Positions 9,153 to 17,442 of a stretch of 64,000 bases of DNA are shown here, piece after piece. The notes below the pieces were generated by a model, which was given only the letters and a program-made list of their open reading frames with translations, did no database searches and had not been told where the DNA came from. The stretch comes from Prevotella sp. (GTDB lineage: Bacteria; Bacteroidota; Bacteroidia; Bacteroidales; Dysgonomonadaceae). Position 1 is the first letter of the stretch. Each line of letters opens with the position of its first letter. Location: the NCBI GenBank assembly GCA_031271965.1, contig JAISUS010000005.1, positions 1-64,000 of the forward strand, read 5' to 3'. Position numbers and translations under genes: made by a program.

Positions 9153-9379
9153 CCCTATTTGGAAAAAACAAGCGTCCCCGGCTCGTCACAAGCCAGGAAC
9201 GCCCTGATAATAAAATTTTAAGAACAAAATATACCCCGTTCCCTGTTTACGGTTTTCACAGATGGCAAACAGGAAAGCTGAGAGCAGGTTGCTCGATTTA
9301 CGACATTAAAATAAATAAAACCTGTATATCGTTTTTCGGGTGTGCAACCCCGGGATAATTTTTTTTCATATCCAGATCT

Positions 9380-11701
9380 TTATTCATCTTTCTTGCAACG
9401 TACCGATCTCATATTATTTCTTAAATCGGCTACCCGTCGCACGGTAAATAATGAGGAAGGTATATGAAAGGCATCCCAATAAAATTGGTGCGACCAAGCG
9501 GATCGGTCAGCAGAAGCTTTTCCGAAGCTGCTTGTCCAGTATTGGCCTACATAATGGTAGTCTCCATCCTTAGTAGAGCCCGCGACAACAAAACCAGCCA
9601 TCATTACGTTAAAGCCACCGTTTTGTAGACGGAAGCTAGAGCCTACGGTAGGATAAGTTGGATCCATGCGGCACATTGAGAGCATGGGGACGACGGACTC
9701 CCGCGGAGAGTCTTCCTGATCGCCATCAAGAACACCGGCATCACCGATGTTACTTGTCGTAGAATATTTCGCCGTGTATCGGATAATTTCGTTTTCCAGA
9801 TCTCTCCACTCCATATCGCTGGGCAAGTGCCAACCATCGGGGCATACGCCCTGTCTAGGGCCATGGTCTTGATTACCCTCGCTACCACTCCAAAACAGTC
9901 CATTAGACTGGCCTTTGCTTGCTGTAGCCGCATCCCAAGTGTACAGCAATCCCGCAAAAGGATGTGCGTCGACTTTGGTCACATCTTTACCGTTTGCGTA
10001 ACACCAGTACGCTTCATCGTATTTGCCGTTGCTACTGATGCGGGGCCCGTCAAGTTGGCGGATTGCTATAGACTTCACATTGCTATCATAGTCTTTGGCT
10101 GAAAGGTTAGTAGTCATCCAGCGGCCGGCTGTGCCGAATTTGGCCGATATAAAGCTATCGTAAACGTCCGTCTTAGCTTCATGGAGTACAACTTCATCCC
10201 CCCAAGCCGTTAGCCAATCGGTACGGTCGCTGTTGGCGGATGTCTCTGTAGTTTTTATTAAGCTCAGATCGTCATACGGGGCGGCCGTTACCGCAGTACG
10301 TGTGGCTGAAACCGCGCCTGTCGTGGTATTGCGAGCCTCGGCATAATAAATTGTTTTTGCAGTTATAGGACTGGCAGGAATATAGGGTGTTACTTCGCTT
10401 AATTTTGTTCCGCCCGTTGCGGCATCATACCAGTCCACTGTTTCCCCTGTTCCTACCGATACCGATAGGTTTGGCGTACCCGACGGCAGACAGAAGAAGA
10501 AATCATTTGTACCGGTTGGCACGGCAGGAGCCGGAGCAGGTGATGTCTCGTCTTTCTTACAGCGGACTGCACTATAGTTTACTCTTGATCCTGCGTCTGA
10601 ATTTTCTTCTGTACGTTGATCATCCAGCTGCATATAATAGGTGTTCCAATTATCTTGTTTACTAGAACTCCAGAAAGAGACACTTTCCCCGTAATACGAC
10701 CGGGTACCGTTTCTTTTAATTACCCCAGAAAGGAGGCCAGAAAATCCATTAGCGCTTGACGAGAAGCTGAGGCCATACGTTGGGCCAGCGTCCGGGAGGT
10801 GGCACGGACTTTTCATAGCCTGACCTGGGTTACCAGACAAGGCGGTGGAGTATTTAGTAGGGTCATTATACATGATATCTATAAGCTTAACCCACTCCGA
10901 GTGGCTAGGCAGATGCCATCCCGCGGGGCACACGCCGCGAACCTGTACCTGTGTGGTGCTGCCAGGTTTACCAGCCCCCTGATCAACATCGCCCGGGTCA
11001 TTATAGTCGGTGCCATAATTAACGGCGGCGAACCAGTTATAATAAATCCCAACCTTCCACAAACGGTGTTCCCAGTTATACTCAGCGGAGGCAGCGTCGT
11101 ACGTTCCGTTAGGGCCGGGATAAGCGTAGTATTTGGCCGTGCTTGCATTATCATTATTCACAGCATTGTGACTGTAATTAGGATAATCAACGTCTGATTG
11201 TGGTGGTATATAGCGCAGATTCTCCAGCATCCAGTCTCCGGCGGTACCAAAGTTTCCGCAAAGGTATTTCTCCCCGTCACGTTTATCCGTAAATTCATAT
11301 ACACCCGGAGCTAAATCTTCCGCGGCAGACTGTCCCAAATGTACCCACTCCGTGCCGTTCCAGACATACACGCCCGTGCCGCCTTTGCCAGATCCTATGT
11401 CGAAGCACTTGTTCAGGTTGTATACCGTCAGCCCGATGTGGGCGTCCTTATCGGCAGCCGTCACCCCATCAATATCACCCGTTGTTATATCAGTCGGATT
11501 GGTCAGGATTACCCGTGGCAGCAGTAACCCCTTGGTAGCTGTTGTGTTATCCGTTTTCGGGTCATTCGGATCAAATTCTTTCAGGTCTAGCAGCGCGCCT
11601 TTGTTGGGCGAAACGTTCGAGCCGATCGTCACCTGTCCGTAAGCCGCTGTGCATAAGGCGGCCAGCAGCGTTAGAATAATTGTAAGTCTGATCTTGTTCA
11701 T
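9380..11701 (-). CDS. Large secreted FISUMP surface protein, two domains
   Basis: A 773-residue exported protein with a signal peptide (to about residue 22). An N-terminal region (24-125) has the GALLDLKE, TKGLLLPRV and VYVWNGTEWVHLG motifs typical of Bacteroidetes surface proteins. Two Fib_succ_major (FISUMP) domains follow, about 135-383 and 505-773; each shows GVCPxGWHLPS, a WSSS/WTSS motif and an ending S/N-x-x-x-VRCKKDE. Between them (about 400-475) lies an Ig-like segment with VDWYDAATGGTKLS. The family's function is unknown; surface adhesion is inference. The base composition is visibly more G+C-rich than the neighbours, and composite repeats flank the island, so acquisition by transfer is possible. 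Confidence 0.88.
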   Translation of the reverse strand: MNKIRLTIILTLLAALCTAAYGQVTIGSNVSPNKGALLDLKEFDPNDPKTDNTTATKGLLLPRVILTNPTDITTGDIDGVTAADKDAHIGLTVYNLNKCFDIGSGKGGTGVYVWNGTEWVHLGQSAAEDLAPGVYEFTDKRDGEKYLCGNFGTAGDWMLENLRYIPPQSDVDYPNYSHNAVNNDNASTAKYYAYPGPNGTYDAASAEYNWEHRLWKVGIYYNWFAAVNYGTDYNDPGDVDQGAGKPGSTTQVQVRGVCPAGWHLPSHSEWVKLIDIMYNDPTKYSTALSGNPGQAMKSPCHLPDAGPTYGLSFSSSANGFSGLLSGVIKRNGTRSYYGESVSFWSSSKQDNWNTYYMQLDDQRTEENSDAGSRVNYSAVRCKKDETSPAPAPAVPTGTNDFFFCLPSGTPNLSVSVGTGETVDWYDAATGGTKLSEVTPYIPASPITAKTIYYAEARNTTTGAVSATRTAVTAAPYDDLSLIKTTETSANSDRTDWLTAWGDEVVLHEAKTDVYDSFISAKFGTAGRWMTTNLSAKDYDSNVKSIAIRQLDGPRISSNGKYDEAYWCYANGKDVTKVDAHPFAGLLYTWDAATASKGQSNGLFWSGSEGNQDHGPRQGVCPDGWHLPSDMEWRDLENEIIRYTAKYSTTSNIGDAGVLDGDQEDSPRESVVPMLSMCRMDPTYPTVGSSFRLQNGGFNVMMAGFVVAGSTKDGDYHYVGQYWTSSFGKASADRSAWSHQFYWDAFHIPSSLFTVRRVADLRNNMRSVRCKKDE

Positions 11702-11767
11702 AAAATTTCACTTTAAGTTCTAAATAATTTGTTGTTCTATCTTCTGATTCTTCATTTTTAATTTTTT

Positions 11768-11800
11768 TCTGGATTGTTTCGGGACAAGCCCTCGCAATGA
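11768..11800. repeat. Partial unit A palindrome
   Basis: It carries ctggattg-ttcgggacaagccctcgcaatgacg, one arm of the 82-bp unit at 9039-9120 with one substitution, in the same orientation. The second arm is absent. Confidence 0.75.
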
Positions 11801-12010
11801 CGGGGGACGGGGCACGCACCATTCGTCAGGCATGGTATGTGGCAGGATATAAAAAAGGCCGCACGGCAAAATAGATGCCGCACAGCCAAAATAAAGCCTG
11901 TGTAAAGCCGGAGTCCCCGCCTTTTGGACAGGGTAACGCTTGTTTTTTAGTAAATTATTGTTATATACACGTGTATGTGTGCGTAAGGGGTTTTGGCTTG
12001 GGGAGTTAGT

Positions 12011-12070
12011 CTCTCTCTCTAGTAAAATACGGCTAACTGCCAAATTTTCAGAGGAAAAAGTGACAGAAAA
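12011..12070 (-). repeat. GA-tract-linked repeat, short copy (CT)5
   Basis: A (CT)5 tract at 12011-12020 is followed by about 50 bases that match 39079-39129 with roughly six differences (core gccaaattttcaga). In both places the element lies 200-300 bases upstream of a minus-strand surface-protein gene, here the FISUMP gene. Confidence 0.75.
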
Positions 12071-12301
12071 AAATGAGTTTTTTTCCAAAAAAATTCCGTA
12101 TTCCGATTGAGTTAATGCCATATATTTTATCAACAAAAAATCTTATTTCTCTCACAAAGAAAGCAGCCGATTTTGAAGTTTTTTTGAAGATTTGGCATGG
12201 CTTGTGTTAAATCACACCAATGCAGGCTTTATAAATAGCTTAATTTCAGATGTATAATAATCTATTCTATATAATGTTTAATATTATATACAGAAAAACA
12301 T

Positions 12302-12309
12302 TATCTTTG
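12302..12309 (+). promoter_or_regulatory. -7 box of the 12347 lipoprotein gene
   Basis: TATCTTTG is a full match to TAnnTTTG, 37 bases before the start codon. The -33 element is weak (TTTA near 12277-12280). Confidence 0.65.
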
Positions 12310-12346
12310 TAAGACAAAGGCTTTAAAAAACTAACATTACTAAAAA

Positions 12347-13261
12347 ATGAAATCCGTTATTTACTGCTTATATACTATTTTATTTCTTTTTTTTATTGCA
12401 TCCTGCAGTGACAACGTTAAACTATATCATCCGATAGAGGAGCCCGAAGTAAAATGGTTGCTCAAAACCGTTGACTACCCGGAAGAGAATCCGGGATTTA
12501 CAACCCGTTATTCTCAAACATTTTTTTACACTGACGATGAGCAGGTAACAAAGATTACAAATCCGAGCACTACGGATTCACTACTCAAAATGGATTACAA
12601 GCCAAGTAAAATATCCCTATCCAGGATAACAAAGTCGTCTTCAACAACTACCTACGACAGTCTTATTCTGAAACTTAACGATAAGATGCAGACAGAATAT
12701 GCTCTACACGTAACATATAGACAGCAGGAGGGTAAGGATAAGACGAAGAGCAATGACGATTCCACCACTTTTGTTTACGACGCAGCGGGGTACCTGATAC
12801 AATTCGATAGATACTCATACACCGGAAACAACTCCAGTTTATCTCATACTGAGACACACACCATTGTTGACGGAAATATTACAGAAATTAATATCATATC
12901 CGGGCGCACTTCTTACAAATATACTTATACGTATGATGATAAAGAACATGCTATTCCCGCAGAATATTGTTATGAGATGCCTCTCAATGTTTCCGGATTA
13001 TCGGGTTGCTGGCTTTTCACCAATATGCCCTTCCTTTCTGAATATTTCGGCAAGAGGAATAAAAACAATGTTATACATATGACCGGTGAAAGAATAATAA
13101 ATGAAGCGATTACTCCATATGGAGATATCAGCTATAAATATACGTTTGATGAAAACAATTTGGTAACACAAGTAGAGATGTCGGGAATATCGAGAAGTGA
13201 AACCAAATTCGAGAATTTCACCACCTCGTTTTCGTACTATAAGAAAGAAATTTATTGGTAA
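12347..13261 (+). CDS. YD-repeat-like lipoprotein (DUF4595-type)
   Basis: A 304-residue lipoprotein; the lipobox FIASC puts the lipidated Cys at residue 20. The body has repeated beta-hairpin motifs of the type FVYDAAGYLIQFDRYSY, TYTYDDKEHAIPAEY and YKYTFDENNLVTQVEMSG, as in DUF4595/RHS-like YD lipoproteins of Bacteroidetes. These are surface or periplasmic proteins of unknown role. It has its own promoter. The stop codon (13259-13261) lies inside the 9-bp target duplication of the mobile repeat at 13267-13630, so that insertion hit the very end of the gene without altering the protein. Confidence 0.82.
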   Translation: MKSVIYCLYTILFLFFIASCSDNVKLYHPIEEPEVKWLLKTVDYPEENPGFTTRYSQTFFYTDDEQVTKITNPSTTDSLLKMDYKPSKISLSRITKSSSTTTYDSLILKLNDKMQTEYALHVTYRQQEGKDKTKSNDDSTTFVYDAAGYLIQFDRYSYTGNNSSLSHTETHTIVDGNITEINIISGRTSYKYTYTYDDKEHAIPAEYCYEMPLNVSGLSGCWLFTNMPFLSEYFGKRNKNNVIHMTGERIINEAITPYGDISYKYTFDENNLVTQVEMSGISRSETKFENFTTSFSYYKKEIYW

Positions 13262-13266
13262 GGAAT

Positions 13267-13630
13267 TAGGGCAACCGTATCACAATTTATTTCTTTTACT
13301 GGATTGCTTCACTCTGTTCGCAATGACGTTCACAGTAAAGCGCTCTCGTCATTGCGAGGGCTTGTCCCGAAGCAATCCAGTAAAAAATGAAAAACTAAAA
13401 ATGAAGAATGAAAAATATTTACTGTCGCATGTCATCCTGACCGTAGGGAAGGATCCCGGCCCTAAAAAGAGGTACGAGATGCTTCGTTCCTCAGCATGAC
13501 AAATGAAAAACGAAGAACTAAGAATTAAAAGTGAATTGAAAATCGGCAGAGCCAAAATATTTTTCATTCTTCATTTTTCATTCTTCATTTTTAATAAACT
13601 CTTTGATGGTATTTTGATGCAGTTGCCCTA
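13267..13630. mobile_element. 364-bp non-autonomous element with 9-bp target duplication
   Basis: The ends are inverted repeats of 16 bases (tagggcaaccgtatca; the other end reads tagggcaactgcatca when reversed). The bases gtaaggaat occur directly on both sides (13258-13266 and 13631-13639), an exact 9-bp duplication. Inside are the unit A palindrome (13299-13380), the second palindromic unit with the gaagcatctcg/tcctgaccgtaggg arms (about 13427-13500) and AT-rich filler. No transposase is encoded, so it is MITE-like. Confidence 0.85.
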
Positions 13631-13639
13631 GTAAGGAAT

Positions 13640-13826
13640 AAATAACTCCGCCCCGTAAAGCGATGATAAAAGAAGAGAATAATTTCATCGTCGAAACAGA
13701 GCGGAGGGGCTATATGGGGCTTAGCCGCATCTTCAAAGGAATATTCTCCTTTTATATTTTAATTTATTATATAGAGTAAAGCCCTGACGGATTTCCATAA
13801 ACGCATAGCTCATTTTTGCATAAAAT
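13640..13826. other. Gene-free stretch beyond the mobile element
   Basis: With the element, this makes the gap between 13262 and 13876 free of genes. The only structure seen is an imperfect dyad at about 13649-13711 (ctccgc...gcggag with an inner gcgatga/tcatcgt pair) of unknown role. The terminator of the BI-1 family gene follows. Confidence 0.4.
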
Positions 13827-13857
13827 AAAAAGACAGGCTATAATAGCCTGTCTTTTC
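13827..13857 (-). terminator. Terminator of the BI-1 family gene
   Basis: aaaagacaggcta (13828-13840) pairs with tagcctgtctttt (13844-13856) around a short loop, with a T-rich tail on the minus strand. Confidence 0.85.
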
Positions 13858-13876
13858 AACCCATATCTTTATTCAA

Positions 13877-14629
13877 TTATCTGCTACTTGCGGCAATTTT
13901 CGCTAAAAGACGTAATATTTCGATGTATAACCAAATCAAAGTTACCATCAGCCCAAACGCGCCATACCATTCCATAAATTTAGGAGCCTGATATTCTGCA
14001 CCCTGTTCGATAAAGTCGAAATCGAGAATCAGATTTAAAGCGGCAATAATCACAACAAACACGCTGATGCCTATACCAAGCGGAGTAGCGGCATATGCAG
14101 GAGATGTAATTCCAAAAAACGACAAGATAAGGCTGACTATATAAAATATAGCAATGGCAGCCGTCGCTATAATTACAACACTTCTGAACTTTTGTGTGGC
14201 ACGTATTACTTTGAAATAGTATAAAGCAAGCATGATGGTAGTTACAGCAAATGTCAACATGATAGCCTGCAAAGCGATACCCGGATAATAAGCGTTGAGC
14301 ATGACAGAAATTCCTCCCAGCACAAAACCTTCGAGTACGGCATAAACAGGAGATAAATATGGAGCCAATTCCTTCTTGAATGTAATAACAAGCGCTGTAA
14401 TAAGACCGCCTATAAGCCCTATCCAGAATAGAGGCATAACGAATCCGGAATAGGCCAGGCTGCCAAACATATTCCATGTAACAATAGCCCCAAATGCAAC
14501 CAGAGCCAATAATATGCCTGTCTTGCCGATAGTTCCGTTAACGGTCATAGCCTGGCTGGCATCTGTAGCCCGCCCGACTTTCTCGAATACATTTTTTAAC
14601 GATGGGTTTCCTGATTTAAATAAAGCCAT
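13877..14629 (-). CDS. Bax inhibitor-1/YccA family membrane protein
   Basis: A 250-residue protein with seven hydrophobic helices, of the BI-1/YccA/YetJ family. Bacterial relatives are pH-sensitive calcium-leak channels or interact with FtsH; which applies here is unknown. Family features are the N-terminal region ending in MTVNGTIGKTG and the acidic/polar last helices (DFDFIEQGAE, then MEWYGAFGLMVTLIWLYIEILRLL). The start at 14629 (MALFKSGNP) is chosen over an upstream ATG at 14743 because a -7 box lies at 14662-14669, between the two. The gene is monocistronic and divergent from the hexosaminidase gene. Confidence 0.87.
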   Translation of the reverse strand: MALFKSGNPSLKNVFEKVGRATDASQAMTVNGTIGKTGILLALVAFGAIVTWNMFGSLAYSGFVMPLFWIGLIGGLITALVITFKKELAPYLSPVYAVLEGFVLGGISVMLNAYYPGIALQAIMLTFAVTTIMLALYYFKVIRATQKFRSVVIIATAAIAIFYIVSLILSFFGITSPAYAATPLGIGISVFVVIIAALNLILDFDFIEQGAEYQAPKFMEWYGAFGLMVTLIWLYIEILRLLAKIAASSR

Positions 14630-14661
14630 ATGAATATAATTTAAAGTTTCATTAATTGCTG

Positions 14662-14669
14662 TAAAGATA
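14662..14669 (-). promoter_or_regulatory. -7 box of the BI-1 family gene
   Basis: TATCTTTA on the minus strand differs from TAnnTTTG only in the last base. It supports the start codon at 14629. Confidence 0.5.
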
Positions 14670-14767
14670 CGCATTTCTTTATTTCCGGAAACTAATTGAA
14701 CTTTAATAGCCTTATAAAAACCTAAAAGCTTATCTTTACACATCGATTCTTAAATACAATAACCTAG

Positions 14768-17101
14768 ATGAAAACATTTCGAAAAACTATTTTATTTCTT
14801 CTATCATTTATGACTATTTCATGCTTTGGCATTACGTCTGTACCAAAAGCGAACTATCAAGTAGTGCCGTTACCACAAAGGATATCCAATACGGCAGGTG
14901 GTGACTTTACGTTAAATAACAAAACTGTAATTGTTTACACTAAAGGGAATACACCTCAGAAACAAACTGCTGAATTCCTTGCTGAGTATATAAAATTCGG
15001 CACCGGGCTCGATCTTAAAATAACAGATAAGAGGATCGCTGAAAATGCCATTATACTGAGATCGGATAGCAAAAAAGAAAAACCGGAATCTTATACTCTT
15101 ACCGTTAATAATAAACAGATTATTATTGATGGAGCAGACGAAGCCGGCATATTTTATGGTGTGCAAACGTTGCGCAAATCGATTCCTGATAATGTTCAAG
15201 GGACATCAGTAATTTTCCCGGCTGTGGAGATAAAAGACTATCCACGATTTGGTTATAGAGGAATGATGCTCGACGTAGGACGCCATATGTTCCCGGTTGA
15301 GTTTATCAAAAAGTACATCGACATTCTGGCTCTTCACAATATCAACCGCTTTCACTGGCATCTGACGGAAGACCAGGGCTGGCGAATAGAAATAAAAAAA
15401 TATCCCGAACTAACGAAAGCCGGAGCATACCGTGAACAAACCGTTATCGGTAGAAACACCGGTGAATATGATGGAAAACCTTACGGAGGGTATTACACGC
15501 AGGAAGAGGTAAAAGATATTGTGGCTTATGCGCAAAAGAGATTCATCACTATTATTCCTGAAATAGATCTTCCCGGACATATGTTGGCTGCCTTGACTAC
15601 ATACCCTAATCTGGGCTGTACCGGAGGGCCATACAAAGTATCCCAGTTGTGGGGAGTATTCGACGATGTGTTATGCGCAGGAAATGAAGAAACATATACA
15701 TTCCTTGAAGGGGTGTTTGCGGAGTTAATCGAATTATTCCCATCGAAATATATCCATGTGGGAGGGGACGAATGTCCGAAAACAAGATGGAAAGAATGCC
15801 CAAAATGTCAGGCAAAAATAAAAGAACTGGGATTGACCGACGACCCGAAACATTCGAAAGAAAATAAGCTACAGAGCTATGTTATTTCACGGATAGAAAA
15901 ATTCCTGAATAGTAAAGGCCGTCAGATAATCGGCTGGGATGAGATATTGGAAGGAGGGCTGGCTCCAAATGCCACTGTTATGTCGTGGCGAGGAATAGAA
16001 GGAGGTATTGCCGCAGCCAAAGAACATCACGATGTGATTATGGTTCCCACCTCTCATCTCTATTTCGATTATTATCAAACGAAAGACGTAGATAACGAAC
16101 CTTTGGGAATTGGCGGATATGTTCCGGTGGAGAAAGTATATAGTTTTGAGCCTGTACCGACAGAGCTTACAGTAGAAGAACAGAAATATATCATCGGTAC
16201 ACAGGCCAATCTTTGGACAGAATACGTACCGACTTCCAACCACGTAGAATATATGGTTATGCCGCGTATTGCCGCGTTGAGCGAAGTGCAATGGACTATG
16301 CCGGAGAAAAAGGACTACGGCCTATTCCTTCGCCGACTCGACAGTTTAATGAAACTATACAAGAAATCAGGCTATAATTATGCAACACATGTTGCTGATA
16401 TTTTTGCCAAAACTGAAACCGACGCAAGTAAAAAAGCAATTATTATAACACTGTCGACATATGACAATGCTCCTATATACTATACGCTTGATGGAAGTGC
16501 CCCTTCTGCCAAAAGCAGAAAGTATATCCAACCCGTTGAGATAAAAGAGACAACAAAAATCAGAGCCATTGCTATCAGAGGAAATGATAAGAGCAAAGAA
16601 TATACGAATCAATTCGACTTCAATAAAGCCACATTAAAGAATGTAGAATTGGTGTCGGTTCCCCACAAGAATTATACTGCCAATGGAGCAGTCACCCTTG
16701 TTAATGGAACAAGAGGAGGAAACTCTTACGCAAACGGAGAATGGCTTGGCTTCGTAGGTAAAAACTTCGAAGCAATAGTAGATATGGAAACAATTACAGA
16801 CATTTCGAAAGTAAGCATAGGAACATTCATGGGTATCGGTGCCTGGATTTTCGGTGTAACGGACTACACTATATCTGTGTCGAATGACGGAACAGATTAC
16901 AAGCAAGTATTTAGCCAACAGTATCCGGTCAGAGAAGAGAATGATCCCAGAGATATTACGGTAGACGTAAAAGCTGAGTTCCCGACAGAGACAGCCCGTT
17001 ATGTCAAAATAGTAGCTAAACCAACCAACTCTATGCCCGACTGGCATGCGGGAAAAGGAAAAGGAGCGTTTATATTTATAGATGAGATAATAATAGAATA
17101 G
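14768..17101 (+). CDS. Exported beta-N-acetylhexosaminidase, GH20
   Basis: A 777-residue exo-hexosaminidase that removes terminal GlcNAc/GalNAc from glycans in the periplasm or at the surface. The order is signal peptide (to about residue 21, possibly a lipoprotein signal ending ISC), GH20b N-domain (28-160), catalytic barrel (162-530), a chitobiase-type C-terminal segment (SAPSAKSRKY) and an F5/8-type carbohydrate-binding domain at the end. The catalytic pair is Asp334-Glu335 in HVGGDECPK; WHLTEDQGWR and PEIDLPGH are further signatures. GH20 with these accessory domains is common in Bacteroidales that graze on host glycans. The next small gene may be read through from it. Confidence 0.94.
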   Translation: MKTFRKTILFLLSFMTISCFGITSVPKANYQVVPLPQRISNTAGGDFTLNNKTVIVYTKGNTPQKQTAEFLAEYIKFGTGLDLKITDKRIAENAIILRSDSKKEKPESYTLTVNNKQIIIDGADEAGIFYGVQTLRKSIPDNVQGTSVIFPAVEIKDYPRFGYRGMMLDVGRHMFPVEFIKKYIDILALHNINRFHWHLTEDQGWRIEIKKYPELTKAGAYREQTVIGRNTGEYDGKPYGGYYTQEEVKDIVAYAQKRFITIIPEIDLPGHMLAALTTYPNLGCTGGPYKVSQLWGVFDDVLCAGNEETYTFLEGVFAELIELFPSKYIHVGGDECPKTRWKECPKCQAKIKELGLTDDPKHSKENKLQSYVISRIEKFLNSKGRQIIGWDEILEGGLAPNATVMSWRGIEGGIAAAKEHHDVIMVPTSHLYFDYYQTKDVDNEPLGIGGYVPVEKVYSFEPVPTELTVEEQKYIIGTQANLWTEYVPTSNHVEYMVMPRIAALSEVQWTMPEKKDYGLFLRRLDSLMKLYKKSGYNYATHVADIFAKTETDASKKAIIITLSTYDNAPIYYTLDGSAPSAKSRKYIQPVEIKETTKIRAIAIRGNDKSKEYTNQFDFNKATLKNVELVSVPHKNYTANGAVTLVNGTRGGNSYANGEWLGFVGKNFEAIVDMETITDISKVSIGTFMGIGAWIFGVTDYTISVSNDGTDYKQVFSQQYPVREENDPRDITVDVKAEFPTETARYVKIVAKPTNSMPDWHAGKGKGAFIFIDEIIIE

Positions 17102-17169
17102 ATGTGTTCTCGAAAAAGTCGAGAATAATTCATATATTAGAAATAGCTAAATTATTAAATATAAGAAAT

Positions 17170-17373
17170 ATGAACTTGAAAAACGCAAGTAGTTTTTTCC
17201 TTTATCCGGGAGTTGCCATCATGATGGTTTCACTCATTTATATGATAATTAATCTGGCAAATGCTGATAGTTTTATCGGCATATGGATAGCATTTATGAT
17301 AGCAGGAGTCTCATCCACGTTTTGGGGTATAATATGTTCATCTATGAAAAAGAAAAATCAGGCTATCGAGTAA
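17170..17373 (+). CDS. Small two-helix membrane protein
   Basis: Not recognised. The product (67 residues from MNLKNASSF) has two hydrophobic helices separated by a short polar loop and a Lys-rich tail (SSMKKKNQ). An in-frame GTG at 17104 would add 22 residues, but the ATG at 17170 gives the better membrane protein. It lies 68 bases after the hexosaminidase stop and before a shared terminator. Codon use is ordinary for the region. Function is unknown. Confidence 0.6.
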   Translation: MNLKNASSFFLYPGVAIMMVSLIYMIINLANADSFIGIWIAFMIAGVSSTFWGIICSSMKKKNQAIE

Positions 17374-17390
17374 GTAACTCTATCTATAAG

Positions 17391-17420
17391 AAAAAAGGAC
17401 AGGTGCAATACCTGTCCTCT
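17391..17420. terminator. Bidirectional terminator
   Basis: ggacaggt (17397-17404) pairs with acctgtcc (17410-17417), with A and T runs on either side, between the converging 17170 and slyD genes. Confidence 0.8.
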
Positions 17421-17442
17421 CCTTTTATATAAATGCTTATTA

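Larger units (their letters stand above)
11702..12346. other. Intergenic region upstream of the FISUMP gene
   Basis: No gene is supported. It holds a partial copy of the unit A palindrome (11768-11800), a tandem duplication of about 19 bases at 11858-11896 (gccgcac-x-g... twice), the CT/GA-linked repeat at 12011-12070, and the promoter of the downstream lipoprotein near 12302. A 138-residue open frame across 11720-12136 is not credible because it runs through these repeats. Confidence 0.6.

Noticed and set aside
9334-9352. Terminator for the FISUMP gene near 9340
   Set aside because: Only a four-base stem (cggg/cccg) with an eight-base loop was found; it is too weak to call.
10799-11197. 132-residue plus-strand frame inside the FISUMP gene
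   Set aside because: It is antisense to a coding frame with clear FISUMP domains. The frames at 9643-9957, 9827-10102 and 10387-10665 are rejected for the same reason.
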